In this document: positions 1 through 8,486 of the stretch, one piece after another
How the letters are laid out: each line of letters opens with the position of its first letter
Numbering within the stretch: position 1 is the stretch's first letter
From: Enterobacter cloacae
GTDB lineage: Bacteria; Pseudomonadota; Gammaproteobacteria; Enterobacterales; Enterobacteriaceae
Assembly (NCBI RefSeq): GCF_013375935.1
Contig: NZ_CP056117.1
Span: 434,001 to 498,000 of the forward strand
Length of the DNA stretch: 64,000 nucleotides
Direction: 5' to 3'
Translations under genes and position numbers: made by a program
The notes under the pieces: generated by a model
What the model was told of the DNA's origin: nothing
Database searches by the model: none
Seen by the model: only the letters and a program-made list of their open reading frames with translations

Positions 1-2792
1 GTATTTCGCCAGCAGGGGAAGCGACACGTCGCTGCTGACATTTTTGAACGGATAACGTCCGCCAAAGGTACTGTTCCACTCATCTACCACCGACGCCCTC
101 CACTGTGCGTTCAGGCTTTCCGCCGCCGGAGACAACACCTGCTGCCAAGCCTGCTCCATCGGCCGGACAAAAACAGTCTGGCCAAAGCCGCTCCACTCCT
201 GGCCGAGCCCTGCCGCCATCAGGCTGCCGTAGTCGCGGGTGGTGGTTAAATCCACCGCCTTCCCCTGAAACACGGTTTGCGCCAGCGTCCGGGTCATGGC
301 CTGCGGGTCGGAAGAGTTGGTGACCTGCTGCAGGCGCAGACGCACCTGCGTCACCCGGGTCAGGAAGGTCTTGAGGCTGAGCACGTCGCTGCCACCGCCA
401 TGATTATCCATCAGTGCCAGCACCGGCCCGAAGGTAGCATCCAGCGGCCCGTGCGCAACCGCACTCTGGTCAATGGCCGGTTGCGTATCCCGGGAAAGCA
501 GGTTTCTGGCGGATTTAACCAGCGAATCAGCCACCGCCTCGCCGGTTCTGCCGGTACGACCCTGGACATTCAGGGTATTCATCAGGGCAACCAGCGGCGA
601 CTGACGCACATCCGCCATCAGCGTCAGCTGGTCAATGGCATCAGAGAGCGTTTCCGCTTTCTGCCAGCGCAGGCCGTTGAGGAAAGCCAGCCAGGCGCCG
701 CCGAAATCGGCAAAATAGCGTGCCGTCAGGCGCTGCCTGACCTCTTCCGGTGAAGCCTGCTGCTGCGATGTCTTGCCGCTGTCCGTTAGCACCCAGTCCA
801 TCTCTTCACGCCGCCCTTTTGCCACCCGATCAATGGCTGGCTGAACAGCCTCCTCCCAGGCCTTGCGGGTGAACATCCCGGGCACCACATCATCGGTAGT
901 GAAGAGCCGGGCGGCGTCCGTATCGCCGGTCATGTCTGCAAGACGCATGTCTGCATACTGGTGCGCCACCTGCGAGAGCATTTTCTGGTACAGCGTGGCA
1001 TCACTGTTACGCACCCCCATCAGGCGGACCAGCAGGGTTCGGGCCTGACTGACAAGCCCGTCATTCGCTGGCAACTGCCACTGCGTATGCGCTGCAGACT
1101 GCGCGCCGTAAAAAGCCAGCAGATCCAGCCCCTTCGCCTGCCAGATCCCCTGTGCGACGCCCTCACGCTGGGGCCAGTCCCGCATCAGTGTGCGGCTGAA
1201 CCAGACAGGCTCCATCCGCTGCGGGTATGCCAGCATCAGGTAGAGTTTGAGCTGGTCATATGCGGCTTTTGCCATCCGGCTGCGCTGCGGGCTGTCCGGC
1301 GGAAGCTGGATAAAGCCCTCAAGCTGCTGCTGAAGGTGCCCGGCGGCGGCATCACGCAGCAGAGGTAATACGCCCTGCGCGTAGCGGGGTAACACCGCCG
1401 CCAGCAGGGCTGCGTTCTGGTTCATCCCGGCATGAAGGTACCAGGGCGCCCCGTGCGCCTCTCGGTATTGCAGGCGGGATATGGTTTTTTGCATTTCAGA
1501 CAGCGCCTGCAACCGCCCGGCCTCAGGCTGCCGGGTGTCCAGCGTCCGCCGGACCTGCTCCTGTGCGTTCGAGACCAGGCTGCGGTTGGCAACATATGCG
1601 ATCCCCATCCATACACCCCATCCCACCATCATCGAGACGACAATTGAAGCCATCACCTTATGCCACGGTATGCCCCGCCTGCGTGGACGAAGTGCCGCTG
1701 GTAGCATCCGGACAGAAGCAGGCAGCACATCCCAGCGTCTGTCCATAAACCAGCGATGCTGAACGGCACGTTCAGCTCCGGCAGAAGGCTGACTGAACAT
1801 TACGCCAGCCAGCGGCAACGGGCGGTACGGATTGAGCATCACCGACAGCGGTGCGGTCACGCTCTGTGGCTCGCGAATAAGCTGGTCAGCCAGAGTTAGC
1901 AAGAAGTTATGTTTCACATCACCACAGATCTGCTGCAGCCCATGCGAAATCAACTCCGGCATGAGGGTGGAGAGTTGTTCAGTCAGCCCCTCGGTACGAC
2001 AACCGGCAGGCAACAGACAGCCTGTCGCCTGCACAATGCGCCCTTCCGGCTTACCGGCACGCGGGTGCAGAGACCAGACGTACAGGGGAAGTTTCCAGCC
2101 CAGCGCATCCATGAGGTTGCTGATGGCATGAGACAGGTAATCCATGGTGCTTTCAGACGGCACCGGAATTACTGGGTCCAGACAGGGGGCAGACAACCGG
2201 TCAAACGCCGACGTTACCCACACCACGCCATCAACAGGACGACGACGCAGTTTACGCAGCGCGGTCAACCAGGCACTGTCGATTGGTGTATTAAGATCTC
2301 CCCCCACAACAACAACGTGCCACGGTCTTCCTGCCATAGTTGGGAAGTAAGACCGGGAGTCAGTAGTTCAACCTCAGCGACGGTGCCGGTTATTAGCAGG
2401 ATGCGGGTTCTACGAAACCACAATAAACCGTAAGTGGATCTAAGATGCCGACGCAAATCCCTGAGTAACAGAATACGGGGGGAAAGAGTCTCTTTCTTGA
2501 TAGACTGATTATCTTTACGATCGTTTATATTCTCTGGACTATAAATGATCTGTGCCTTCCTCTGCTTTCTCTGCAACCAGAATGGTGAAGCAGTGATACA
2601 TAATAATAATGCTGAAAACACGCCTCCCCAAATAGACCATGCTTTGCGCAACGTGATTCCATTAGCCACCACGCTGTCCTGATTTAGAAATAACAGTAAT
2701 GCACATATCCCGGCAAGACCAATAATTAATATAACGTATCCACTGATGCTGTAACGCACTTCAGTTGCTGGCGTAGTTTTTCCTTTGGTCAT
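1..2792 (-). pseudogene. tssM: tssM (IcmF family), T6SS membrane-complex protein; partial at left edge and frameshifted
   Basis: TssM is the large inner-membrane protein that spans the periplasm with TssL and TssJ. The start at 2792 overlaps the upstream stop (ATGA), with GGGAGC upstream. The N-terminal part has two hydrophobic segments (about residues 13-35 and 45-70) and reads ...VELLTPGLTSQLWQED. At a six-G tract (2300-2305, minus strand) the frame is lost and runs to a stop at 2265. The next frame continues directly with DLNTPIDSAWLTALRKLRRRP, a family-typical passage, then a third membrane segment (HKVMASIVVSMMVGWGVWMG) and the long periplasmic domain to the window edge. One extra G would restore a single frame. 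It may be a true mutation, a phase-variable tract or a sequencing error. The C-terminal end lies outside the window. Confidence 0.85.
2300..2305 (-). other. G6 homopolymer at the tssM frameshift
   Basis: On the minus strand TTGTGGGGGGAGATC reads TGG GGG GAG in the upstream frame, while the downstream conserved protein needs GGA GAT CTT. A seventh G, or a -1 ribosomal slip, joins the two parts. Confidence 0.75.
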
Positions 2793-3898
2793 TGAAATAG
2801 CTCCCGGGTGATCAAGCAAAGTGAGTACACACTTTTCTTCTGCCGAAAGATTAGCAATTGCATTTCATCTGTACTGATTGCAGCATCTACCATCAATGCT
2901 ATATATACGGGAAATGCCAATGGTCCGTTAGGACCAAATGAATGATCCAGAGAAAAACAAGGATATTTTGGTGGCAAATGCCACTGTTGTGCATAGGCAT
3001 ACTGGACAATTTGCTTTCGGTTTTCACCATCAATGTCTGCAAGCCATACATGTTGGAGATTATTATAATCGACCGAGTTATATTCAAACAAAATGCCTAT
3101 ATCTTTAATTAAGTCTTTGGAAGGCAAAATTCTTCCTAGCCCAGCCAATACTGTCAACTTACATTGGTCAACCAATAAAGGTGACGCGATCAGTTGCCCT
3201 GAAATGAACTCACTGTATTTACCCGTTTCCCCCTCCGGCCAAACCTGCAGGCCAAGCAAAAGAATCAGGCCGTCCTGCTGAGCGCGTGATTGCACTTCCT
3301 CAATCGAGTTTGCATATTCGGGATACAAATCCCATTGCTCATAAACAGCCAGACTTGTCGATTCCTCGCGAGGCCTGTCAGTAAGCAATACGATGACTGT
3401 ATACAAACTACGTCTATAACCAGGATATTGTCTCTCTAACTGCTCGTCCACATACTGTAATCGAGTGGGTAAAGTAGAAAATGCAGAAAATAGCGGGCGT
3501 GCTTTTTTGGGAAATGCGGGTATATCAGCATAACTCCCAAAAAAAACCTTTACTCCTTGCTCTTCGGGCGTCATAACTACATTTCCCACAATGAGCCATT
3601 GTTTCATACACCAATTTTTCCAGTGTAATTTTGTTCGTTCAGCTTCATTATTCCATAACAGAGCAGCATTCATGGATTGTTCATAACGATGCCAGGCCCA
3701 CCCAAAAAGAAATAACCACAGGAAAATGGCAGGTAGCACACCATAAAGAAAGACATGCACGTAACGGGTATCTCTGCCAACAAGCAGATTTAAGGTTATA
3801 CCTGTCACCAGCATCATTAAAAATACTCCCCCCCATTTTTTTAAATCGGGACGAGAAAGGGATTGTTTTTCTTGTATATCAGGGATAGGCCATGACAT
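2789..3898 (-). CDS. T6SS-linked membrane protein of unknown function, 369 aa
   Basis: I do not recognise a named family. The N-terminus has two hydrophobic segments (about residues 24-43 and 48-70) followed by a soluble domain of about 290 residues with mixed alpha/beta character and no obvious catalytic motif. It starts two bases after the PAAR stop, and its stop overlaps the tssM start by ATGA, so it is translationally coupled to both. The position between PAAR and tssM suggests either a structural accessory of the membrane complex or an effector/adaptor partner. The membrane-anchored topology with a C-terminal soluble domain favours an accessory protein. This is inferred from context only. 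Confidence 0.7.
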   Translation of the reverse strand: MSWPIPDIQEKQSLSRPDLKKWGGVFLMMLVTGITLNLLVGRDTRYVHVFLYGVLPAIFLWLFLFGWAWHRYEQSMNAALLWNNEAERTKLHWKNWCMKQWLIVGNVVMTPEEQGVKVFFGSYADIPAFPKKARPLFSAFSTLPTRLQYVDEQLERQYPGYRRSLYTVIVLLTDRPREESTSLAVYEQWDLYPEYANSIEEVQSRAQQDGLILLLGLQVWPEGETGKYSEFISGQLIASPLLVDQCKLTVLAGLGRILPSKDLIKDIGILFEYNSVDYNNLQHVWLADIDGENRKQIVQYAYAQQWHLPPKYPCFSLDHSFGPNGPLAFPVYIALMVDAAISTDEMQLLIFRQKKSVYSLCLITRELFQ

Positions 3899-3900
3899 GA

Positions 3901-4167
3901 TTATGACTCGATACTGTTTTCGATGTGAGAACTGATAACCCTACAACCGCATTCACAAAGACAGCCATCGACAACAATAGATATTCCTTCTTCAGTTGCC
4001 GTGGGATCGCCTTCAATAATACGGTTTGTACCATGTCCCGGTATTGGACAGAATACGAGATCATCGACAAGTGCCACCTGCCCCCCATTAATAAACATTG
4101 TAGAAGAAGCCGAAATGACCTTACCACCATGAGTAGTGGCATCGCCAAGGCAAACTAATGCTGGCAT
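3901..4167 (-). CDS. PAAR-domain T6SS spike-tip protein
   Basis: An 88-residue protein consisting of a PAAR domain alone: MPALVCLGDATTHGG at the start, FINGGQVALVDD and CPIPGHGTN in the middle, and paired cysteines near the end (CLCECGC). PAAR proteins fold as a zinc-bound cone that caps the VgrG trimer and sharpens the puncturing tip. GAGGT lies upstream of the ATG. It is separated from the immunity genes by about 320 bp of AT-rich DNA and is tightly linked to the unknown 369-residue gene and tssM downstream. It has no C-terminal toxin extension, so it acts as a plain tip or a platform for a separate effector. Confidence 0.85.
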   Translation of the reverse strand: MPALVCLGDATTHGGKVISASSTMFINGGQVALVDDLVFCPIPGHGTNRIIEGDPTATEEGISIVVDGCLCECGCRVISSHIENSIES

Positions 4168-4491
4168 AGCATACCTCTTTTGTTTAATTTAAATAGCAAT
4201 AGCATTTCAGCACATGGCTAATTTATTTAACCTGAAAATTTTCTTTTTTTACTGCAATCATTCAAATATACTCTATTTAAAGAAAAACTATAACTATTAC
4301 AAAAATCAGGAGCGTGGTAAAGAAACAGAAGCGAGCGGAGTCATAAGACATTAAATAATAGATTAAAAATATTTAGAAAAATGAAAAGCGAACCATTTAA
4401 TTATTAGTAGAAACTCAATCAAATCACCCAACAACAAATAAAAACCAACCACATCCCTCCCTATATAAAAATCCAAATAAATTACAATAAA
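4168..4491. other. AT-rich intergenic gap between PAAR gene and second tli4
   Basis: About 320 bp, strongly A/T-rich. I see no credible reading frame, RNA or repeat apart from a short stretch next to tli4 copy 2 that resembles the sequence downstream of copy 1. Confidence 0.6.
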
Positions 4492-5583
4492 TTACTTATG
4501 ATACGCTCCCGGGCGCAACCTCAACGTACCGGTAATATTCTCCCAGGTGCTTACTGCTTCATTTTCTGTCAACTGATGATTACCCGACAGACCTCGTTGC
4601 AAAAAACTAATATACATCCAGGGTGACTCAGGCTGAGTTACATTCTCATTAGAATGAAACACAAAACGCAGCCCTTTTTCATCATTATTTATATTCCCGA
4701 AAACCATCCACTCCTCCGTATAAAGGCCATTGATTTTCCGTTTTCCTTTTTGTATGGTTCGGCCTTCCGCTGCTGTTATAATTTCGTCCATCTCAGCACT
4801 TCTGTCCAGCATAGTGTCATCGGCTTTATTGAAATTGTCCGTCGAAAAATCAAAATCAGCCCGAGGATATTTATTTGAAGTGTAAGTTATATCAAGCTCT
4901 TCCTTATTCTCTCCTAAACCATCTGCAATAAAAACTTCCGGAAGGCAAAACCCTGCCTGCTGTGGAATTTCCGTATCCTTTTTTCCTGATATCCTTTTCA
5001 GCAACTGGATCAACTCAGCCAGTTTCTCAGGAACTGTATTACCATAAAGCTCAGGATATTTACCACGTCTTTCAGTATAACGCTTAGCAGAACCATTATC
5101 TGCTTTCATAGCAATTTCCACTGCAACACCATTTGTATAAAGGTGTGCTTCTAATATCCGACCAACATCGGGCACTGAGTCGCTTTCGTTTCTTTCAAAA
5201 ACAACCCCCTCCATCCCTATCGGTAATGGATAGACCTGTTTAAGATAAGGCATATCCTGTGGATTAACAGTTTTCTCTTTCCTTAAGGCTTCTTCCCTGA
5301 GTCGGATTTTCTGCTCAAATGCCGGACGGTATAGTCTTTTCGTTTTTACTGATGCCTCATTTATAAATGCCAGAATATTATCACTCGTTACCGAATATGC
5401 TTGAGGAATATCAATCAAATAGCGTCCTATACAGCGGGTCGTCATATTATCCAGAAAAGTATTCACCACGCTAGCCTCCTGTGCTGTTAATTTTAATTTT
5501 GGCGGATATCCACCGTATAAGTGATAGCCAGTTAAACCTGCGGCCACAGCAAATATTGCCAATAAATGTTTTTTTAGTTTCAT
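4492..5583 (-). CDS. Tli4-family T6SS immunity protein, copy 2 (orphan copy)
   Basis: A 363-residue paralogue of the neighbouring copy 1. The first 23 residues are nearly identical (MKLKKHLLAIFAVAAGLTGY, a signal anchor that would place the protein in the periplasm) and the last 160 or so are almost identical. The middle (about residues 55-185) is clearly diverged. Tli4-type proteins bind and neutralise Tle4-type phospholipases in the periplasm. Its ATG overlaps the stop of a degenerate remnant of the tle4 3' end, so it arose by tandem duplication of effector tail plus immunity gene. The diverged middle may give specificity against a different Tle4 variant carried by other strains. Confidence 0.75.
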   Translation of the reverse strand: MKLKKHLLAIFAVAAGLTGYHLYGGYPPKLKLTAQEASVVNTFLDNMTTRCIGRYLIDIPQAYSVTSDNILAFINEASVKTKRLYRPAFEQKIRLREEALRKEKTVNPQDMPYLKQVYPLPIGMEGVVFERNESDSVPDVGRILEAHLYTNGVAVEIAMKADNGSAKRYTERRGKYPELYGNTVPEKLAELIQLLKRISGKKDTEIPQQAGFCLPEVFIADGLGENKEELDITYTSNKYPRADFDFSTDNFNKADDTMLDRSAEMDEIITAAEGRTIQKGKRKINGLYTEEWMVFGNINNDEKGLRFVFHSNENVTQPESPWMYISFLQRGLSGNHQLTENEAVSTWENITGTLRLRPGAYHK

Positions 5584-5725
5584 GAATAAGCTAGTGTCGT
5601 CTGCTTTACATCTTGGATAATTTTAACCAACACACGCAGCGTGAATTGCTGTGCCAGCGTATATTGACAGGTTGAATAGTGCTGCACATGAACAAGATAA
5701 CGTGCCTGCAATAATTCCACACACT
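5580..5725 (-). pseudogene. Remnant of the 3' end of a tle4 effector gene
   Basis: The minus strand upstream of tli4 copy 2 encodes, in frame with a stop overlapping the tli4 ATG, LAQQFTLRVLVKIIQDVKQ followed by TTLAYS-stop. This is almost the exact C-terminus of the intact Tle4 at 6877. Similarity extends about 45 codons upstream (ARYLVHVQHYSTCQYT against ARYPVSVQHEPAYQHV) and then breaks at a small deletion. The rest of the effector is absent. Confidence 0.8.
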
Positions 5726-5788
5726 ATCCTGCAATAAATACCAGCCACATCAACCCTATATAAAAAGGTTTACACACGATACAATAAA

Positions 5789-6880
5789 TCACTTACGAAA
5801 TGCCCCAGGGCGCAACCTCAACGTACCGGTAATGTTCTCCCAGGTGCTTACTGCTTCATTTTCTGTCAACTGATGATTACCCGACAGACCTCGTTGTAAA
5901 AAACTAATATACATCCAGGGTGACTCAGGCTGAGTTACATTCTCATTAGAATGAAACACAAAACGCAGCCCTTTTTCATCATTACTTATATTCCCGAAAA
6001 CCAGCCATTCCTCCGTATAAAGGCCATTGATTTTCCGCTTTCCTTTTTGAATGGTTCGGCCTTCCGCTGCTGTTATAACTTTGTCCATCTCAGCACTTCT
6101 GTCCAGCATAGTGTCTTCGGCTTTATTGAAATTGTCCGTCGAAAAATCAAAATCAGCCCGAGGATATTTATTTGAAGTGTAAGTTATATGAAGCTCTTCC
6201 TTATTCTCTCCTAAACCATCTGCGATAAAAACTTCCGGAAGGCAAAACCCTGCCTGCTGTGGAATTTCCGTATCCTTTTTACCTGTTATCCTTTTGAGCA
6301 ACTGGATCAACTCAGCCAGTTTCTCAGGAACTGTATTACCATAAATCTCCGGTATATCTTTTCTATCATCATCATATCGGGAGGATAATCCATTTCTTGC
6401 CTTCATTTCAATCTCAACCGCCACACCATTAGTGTAAACAAGTGCTTCTAATGTACGAGCAGAATCCGGCATAGAAATACTCCTGTTTCTTTCAAAAACA
6501 ACCCCTTCCATCCCTGCCGGTAACGGATAGATCTGTTTAAGATAAGGCATGTCCTGCGGATTAACGGTTTTCTCCTGCCTCAAGGTTTCTTCCCTGAGCC
6601 TGATTTTCTGCTCGAATGCCGTGCGGTAAATCCTTACTGTTTTTACCGGCGCCTCATTAATAAAAGCCTTTATATTATCATTTGTGACCGAAAATGATTC
6701 AGGCATATCAATCAGGTAGCGGCCAACACAGCGAGTCGTCATCTCATCCAGAAATGTATTCACCACACTATTCTCCTGCTCTGTTAGTTTTATTTCTGGA
6801 GGATACCCGCCGTATAAGTAATAGCCAGTTAAACCTGCGGCCACAGCAAATATTGCCAATAAATGTTTTTTTAGTTTCAT
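5789..6880 (-). CDS. Tli4-family T6SS immunity protein, copy 1 (cognate)
   Basis: 363 residues with an N-terminal signal anchor and no lipobox cysteine. Its ATG overlaps the stop of the intact Tle4-type phospholipase gene by ATGA, the usual effector-immunity coupling. Known Tli4 proteins are periplasmic two-domain inhibitors of Tle4 lipases. The conserved C-terminal half (NTVPEKLAELIQLLKRI, IPQQAGFCLPEVFIADG) is shared with copy 2. The family call rests on gene order, size and topology rather than a confirmed domain match. Confidence 0.78.
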   Translation of the reverse strand: MKLKKHLLAIFAVAAGLTGYYLYGGYPPEIKLTEQENSVVNTFLDEMTTRCVGRYLIDMPESFSVTNDNIKAFINEAPVKTVRIYRTAFEQKIRLREETLRQEKTVNPQDMPYLKQIYPLPAGMEGVVFERNRSISMPDSARTLEALVYTNGVAVEIEMKARNGLSSRYDDDRKDIPEIYGNTVPEKLAELIQLLKRITGKKDTEIPQQAGFCLPEVFIADGLGENKEELHITYTSNKYPRADFDFSTDNFNKAEDTMLDRSAEMDKVITAAEGRTIQKGKRKINGLYTEEWLVFGNISNDEKGLRFVFHSNENVTQPESPWMYISFLQRGLSGNHQLTENEAVSTWENITGTLRLRPGAFRK

Positions 6881-8481
6881 GAATAAGCCAGTGTCGTCTG
6901 CTTCACATCCTGGATAATTTTCACCAATGCCCGCAGCGTGAATTGCTGTGCCAGCACATGTTGATAAGCGGGTTCGTGTTGCACGGAAACAGGGTAGCGG
7001 GCCCGTAAATGATGCCCGGCAATTCTTCCGGAACGTTCCGGCACAGTACCATCACCGGGTTCTTGCGGGGGTAGAAGTTTCCAGGTCTGATAGATTCCCT
7101 GTGCCCATCCTTTTCCGTCCAGTGGAGTTGAGACACTACGACTGGTTGAGTTTTCGGTTTTATCCAGTGCACGTCCATCTTCCGGCCTTCGGCTACGCCC
7201 CCGGTTCATCCACTGTTCTATTACTGGGGTTTTTGACTGCCAGATAATATCGCCATATGATGCGAATGATGATTCACAACTGTAAAAGGCATAGGTATTG
7301 GAATGATATTTCCCAGAAAGTTCTTCTATAAATGGACTTACTGTTCGATCTATAATTTTGGCGAAATTAGCCCAACTTTGGTCTTGTTCTTTCTGAGTAG
7401 CTCTAACTCCCGGATTAATTAACTGCGCTTCACAGAGACCCCACCACTTATCTCTCTGTAGATAAATTTCACTGTAAGGATCCTCTTTTGGATAGAAATG
7501 CACATCCTTCCCATCCATTATCTTCAACCATCGCATACCATAATCCCTCCCTGGCAGTAGCTGCATCGGGCCGGGAGCCTGTGATAGTATAGCAGTCATG
7601 GCTTCCGCATTGCCCCCCAGAGTCTGTGAAGTTGCCCATCCCTCAATGCTCCCTTCCGGATATTCCGTCCCTGCTTTCATTCTGCGATAGGTGGCTGCGG
7701 CCCCCAAGGCTGGCATCACCCCGTGCACTACGCCCAGTACTTTTGTTTCTCCCCCTAGGTTCTGGGTGTAATGGCGGGCAACTAATCCTCCCATTGAATG
7801 CGTAATCAGGATCACTTTTTCACATTTTCGCCCTTTCTTCTGGTAAAATTGGATTATCTCTTTGTCTATTTTGGCTGCCAGATCTTTGGCTGAATCCGCA
7901 TTCGACTGGAGCCAGTTATATCCCACCGCAAAAACTGGATAGATATATCGGTAGGTTAAATCAATGTCTTCTTGTTGCAGCGAAATATCCCCAGAATCCA
8001 TCAATTGCGTTTTGGTCAGCAGTTTACCGCGTTCTCCCGTGGCCTCGAAATCATTCAATTCATCCTGCAACCAAGAAAGAAAGGGAGCATAGCTTGTATA
8101 TGCCACACTTCCCCACCCCCTCTCCCGGCGGGTTTTCAGCAGTAAGGTCTCCTCTTTTTCATCAACCTTACCGCTATCATCTACTTCGGTTAATGACGGA
8201 TCGAGTTTCTTTTTCCGAATGACAGCACTTGCACCAAGCCATGTGAAAGCAATACTCGCCGTGCTGTCAAGATTCCAGATTTTCTGGCCATTCTTACGAT
8301 TGCTTTTGAGGTTACTCCCCATTACCCCTGGAATAAAAACAACGGGTATCACCCGTTCTGGATACACAATACATTGCTGAACGAGCTCACTCCCTTTTGG
8401 TTGGCTATGCAGATCGTACTGTGCATTTCCAGCTTTATCATATGTTGGATAAATTTTTATTATTTCATCAGTATCTTTCAT
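6877..8481 (-). CDS. Tle4-type T6SS phospholipase effector (alpha/beta hydrolase)
   Basis: A 534-residue lipase-like protein. The alpha/beta-hydrolase start PVVFIPGVMGSN lies near residue 50. The nucleophile elbow THSMGG, a GxSxG variant with the serine as probable nucleophile, lies near residue 220, and a conserved GDGTVP segment with a downstream histidine lies near the C-terminus. Enzymes of this group degrade membrane phospholipids after delivery into the target periplasm. The ATG at 8481 is preferred over an in-frame TTG at 8490. It follows vgrG directly and precedes its immunity gene, so VgrG probably carries it. Assignment to Tle4 rather than another lipase class is inferred from the partner type and length. 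Confidence 0.8.
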   Translation of the reverse strand: MKDTDEIIKIYPTYDKAGNAQYDLHSQPKGSELVQQCIVYPERVIPVVFIPGVMGSNLKSNRKNGQKIWNLDSTASIAFTWLGASAVIRKKKLDPSLTEVDDSGKVDEKEETLLLKTRRERGWGSVAYTSYAPFLSWLQDELNDFEATGERGKLLTKTQLMDSGDISLQQEDIDLTYRYIYPVFAVGYNWLQSNADSAKDLAAKIDKEIIQFYQKKGRKCEKVILITHSMGGLVARHYTQNLGGETKVLGVVHGVMPALGAAATYRRMKAGTEYPEGSIEGWATSQTLGGNAEAMTAILSQAPGPMQLLPGRDYGMRWLKIMDGKDVHFYPKEDPYSEIYLQRDKWWGLCEAQLINPGVRATQKEQDQSWANFAKIIDRTVSPFIEELSGKYHSNTYAFYSCESSFASYGDIIWQSKTPVIEQWMNRGRSRRPEDGRALDKTENSTSRSVSTPLDGKGWAQGIYQTWKLLPPQEPGDGTVPERSGRIAGHHLRARYPVSVQHEPAYQHVLAQQFTLRALVKIIQDVKQTTLAYS

Positions 8482-8486
8482 CGTTA

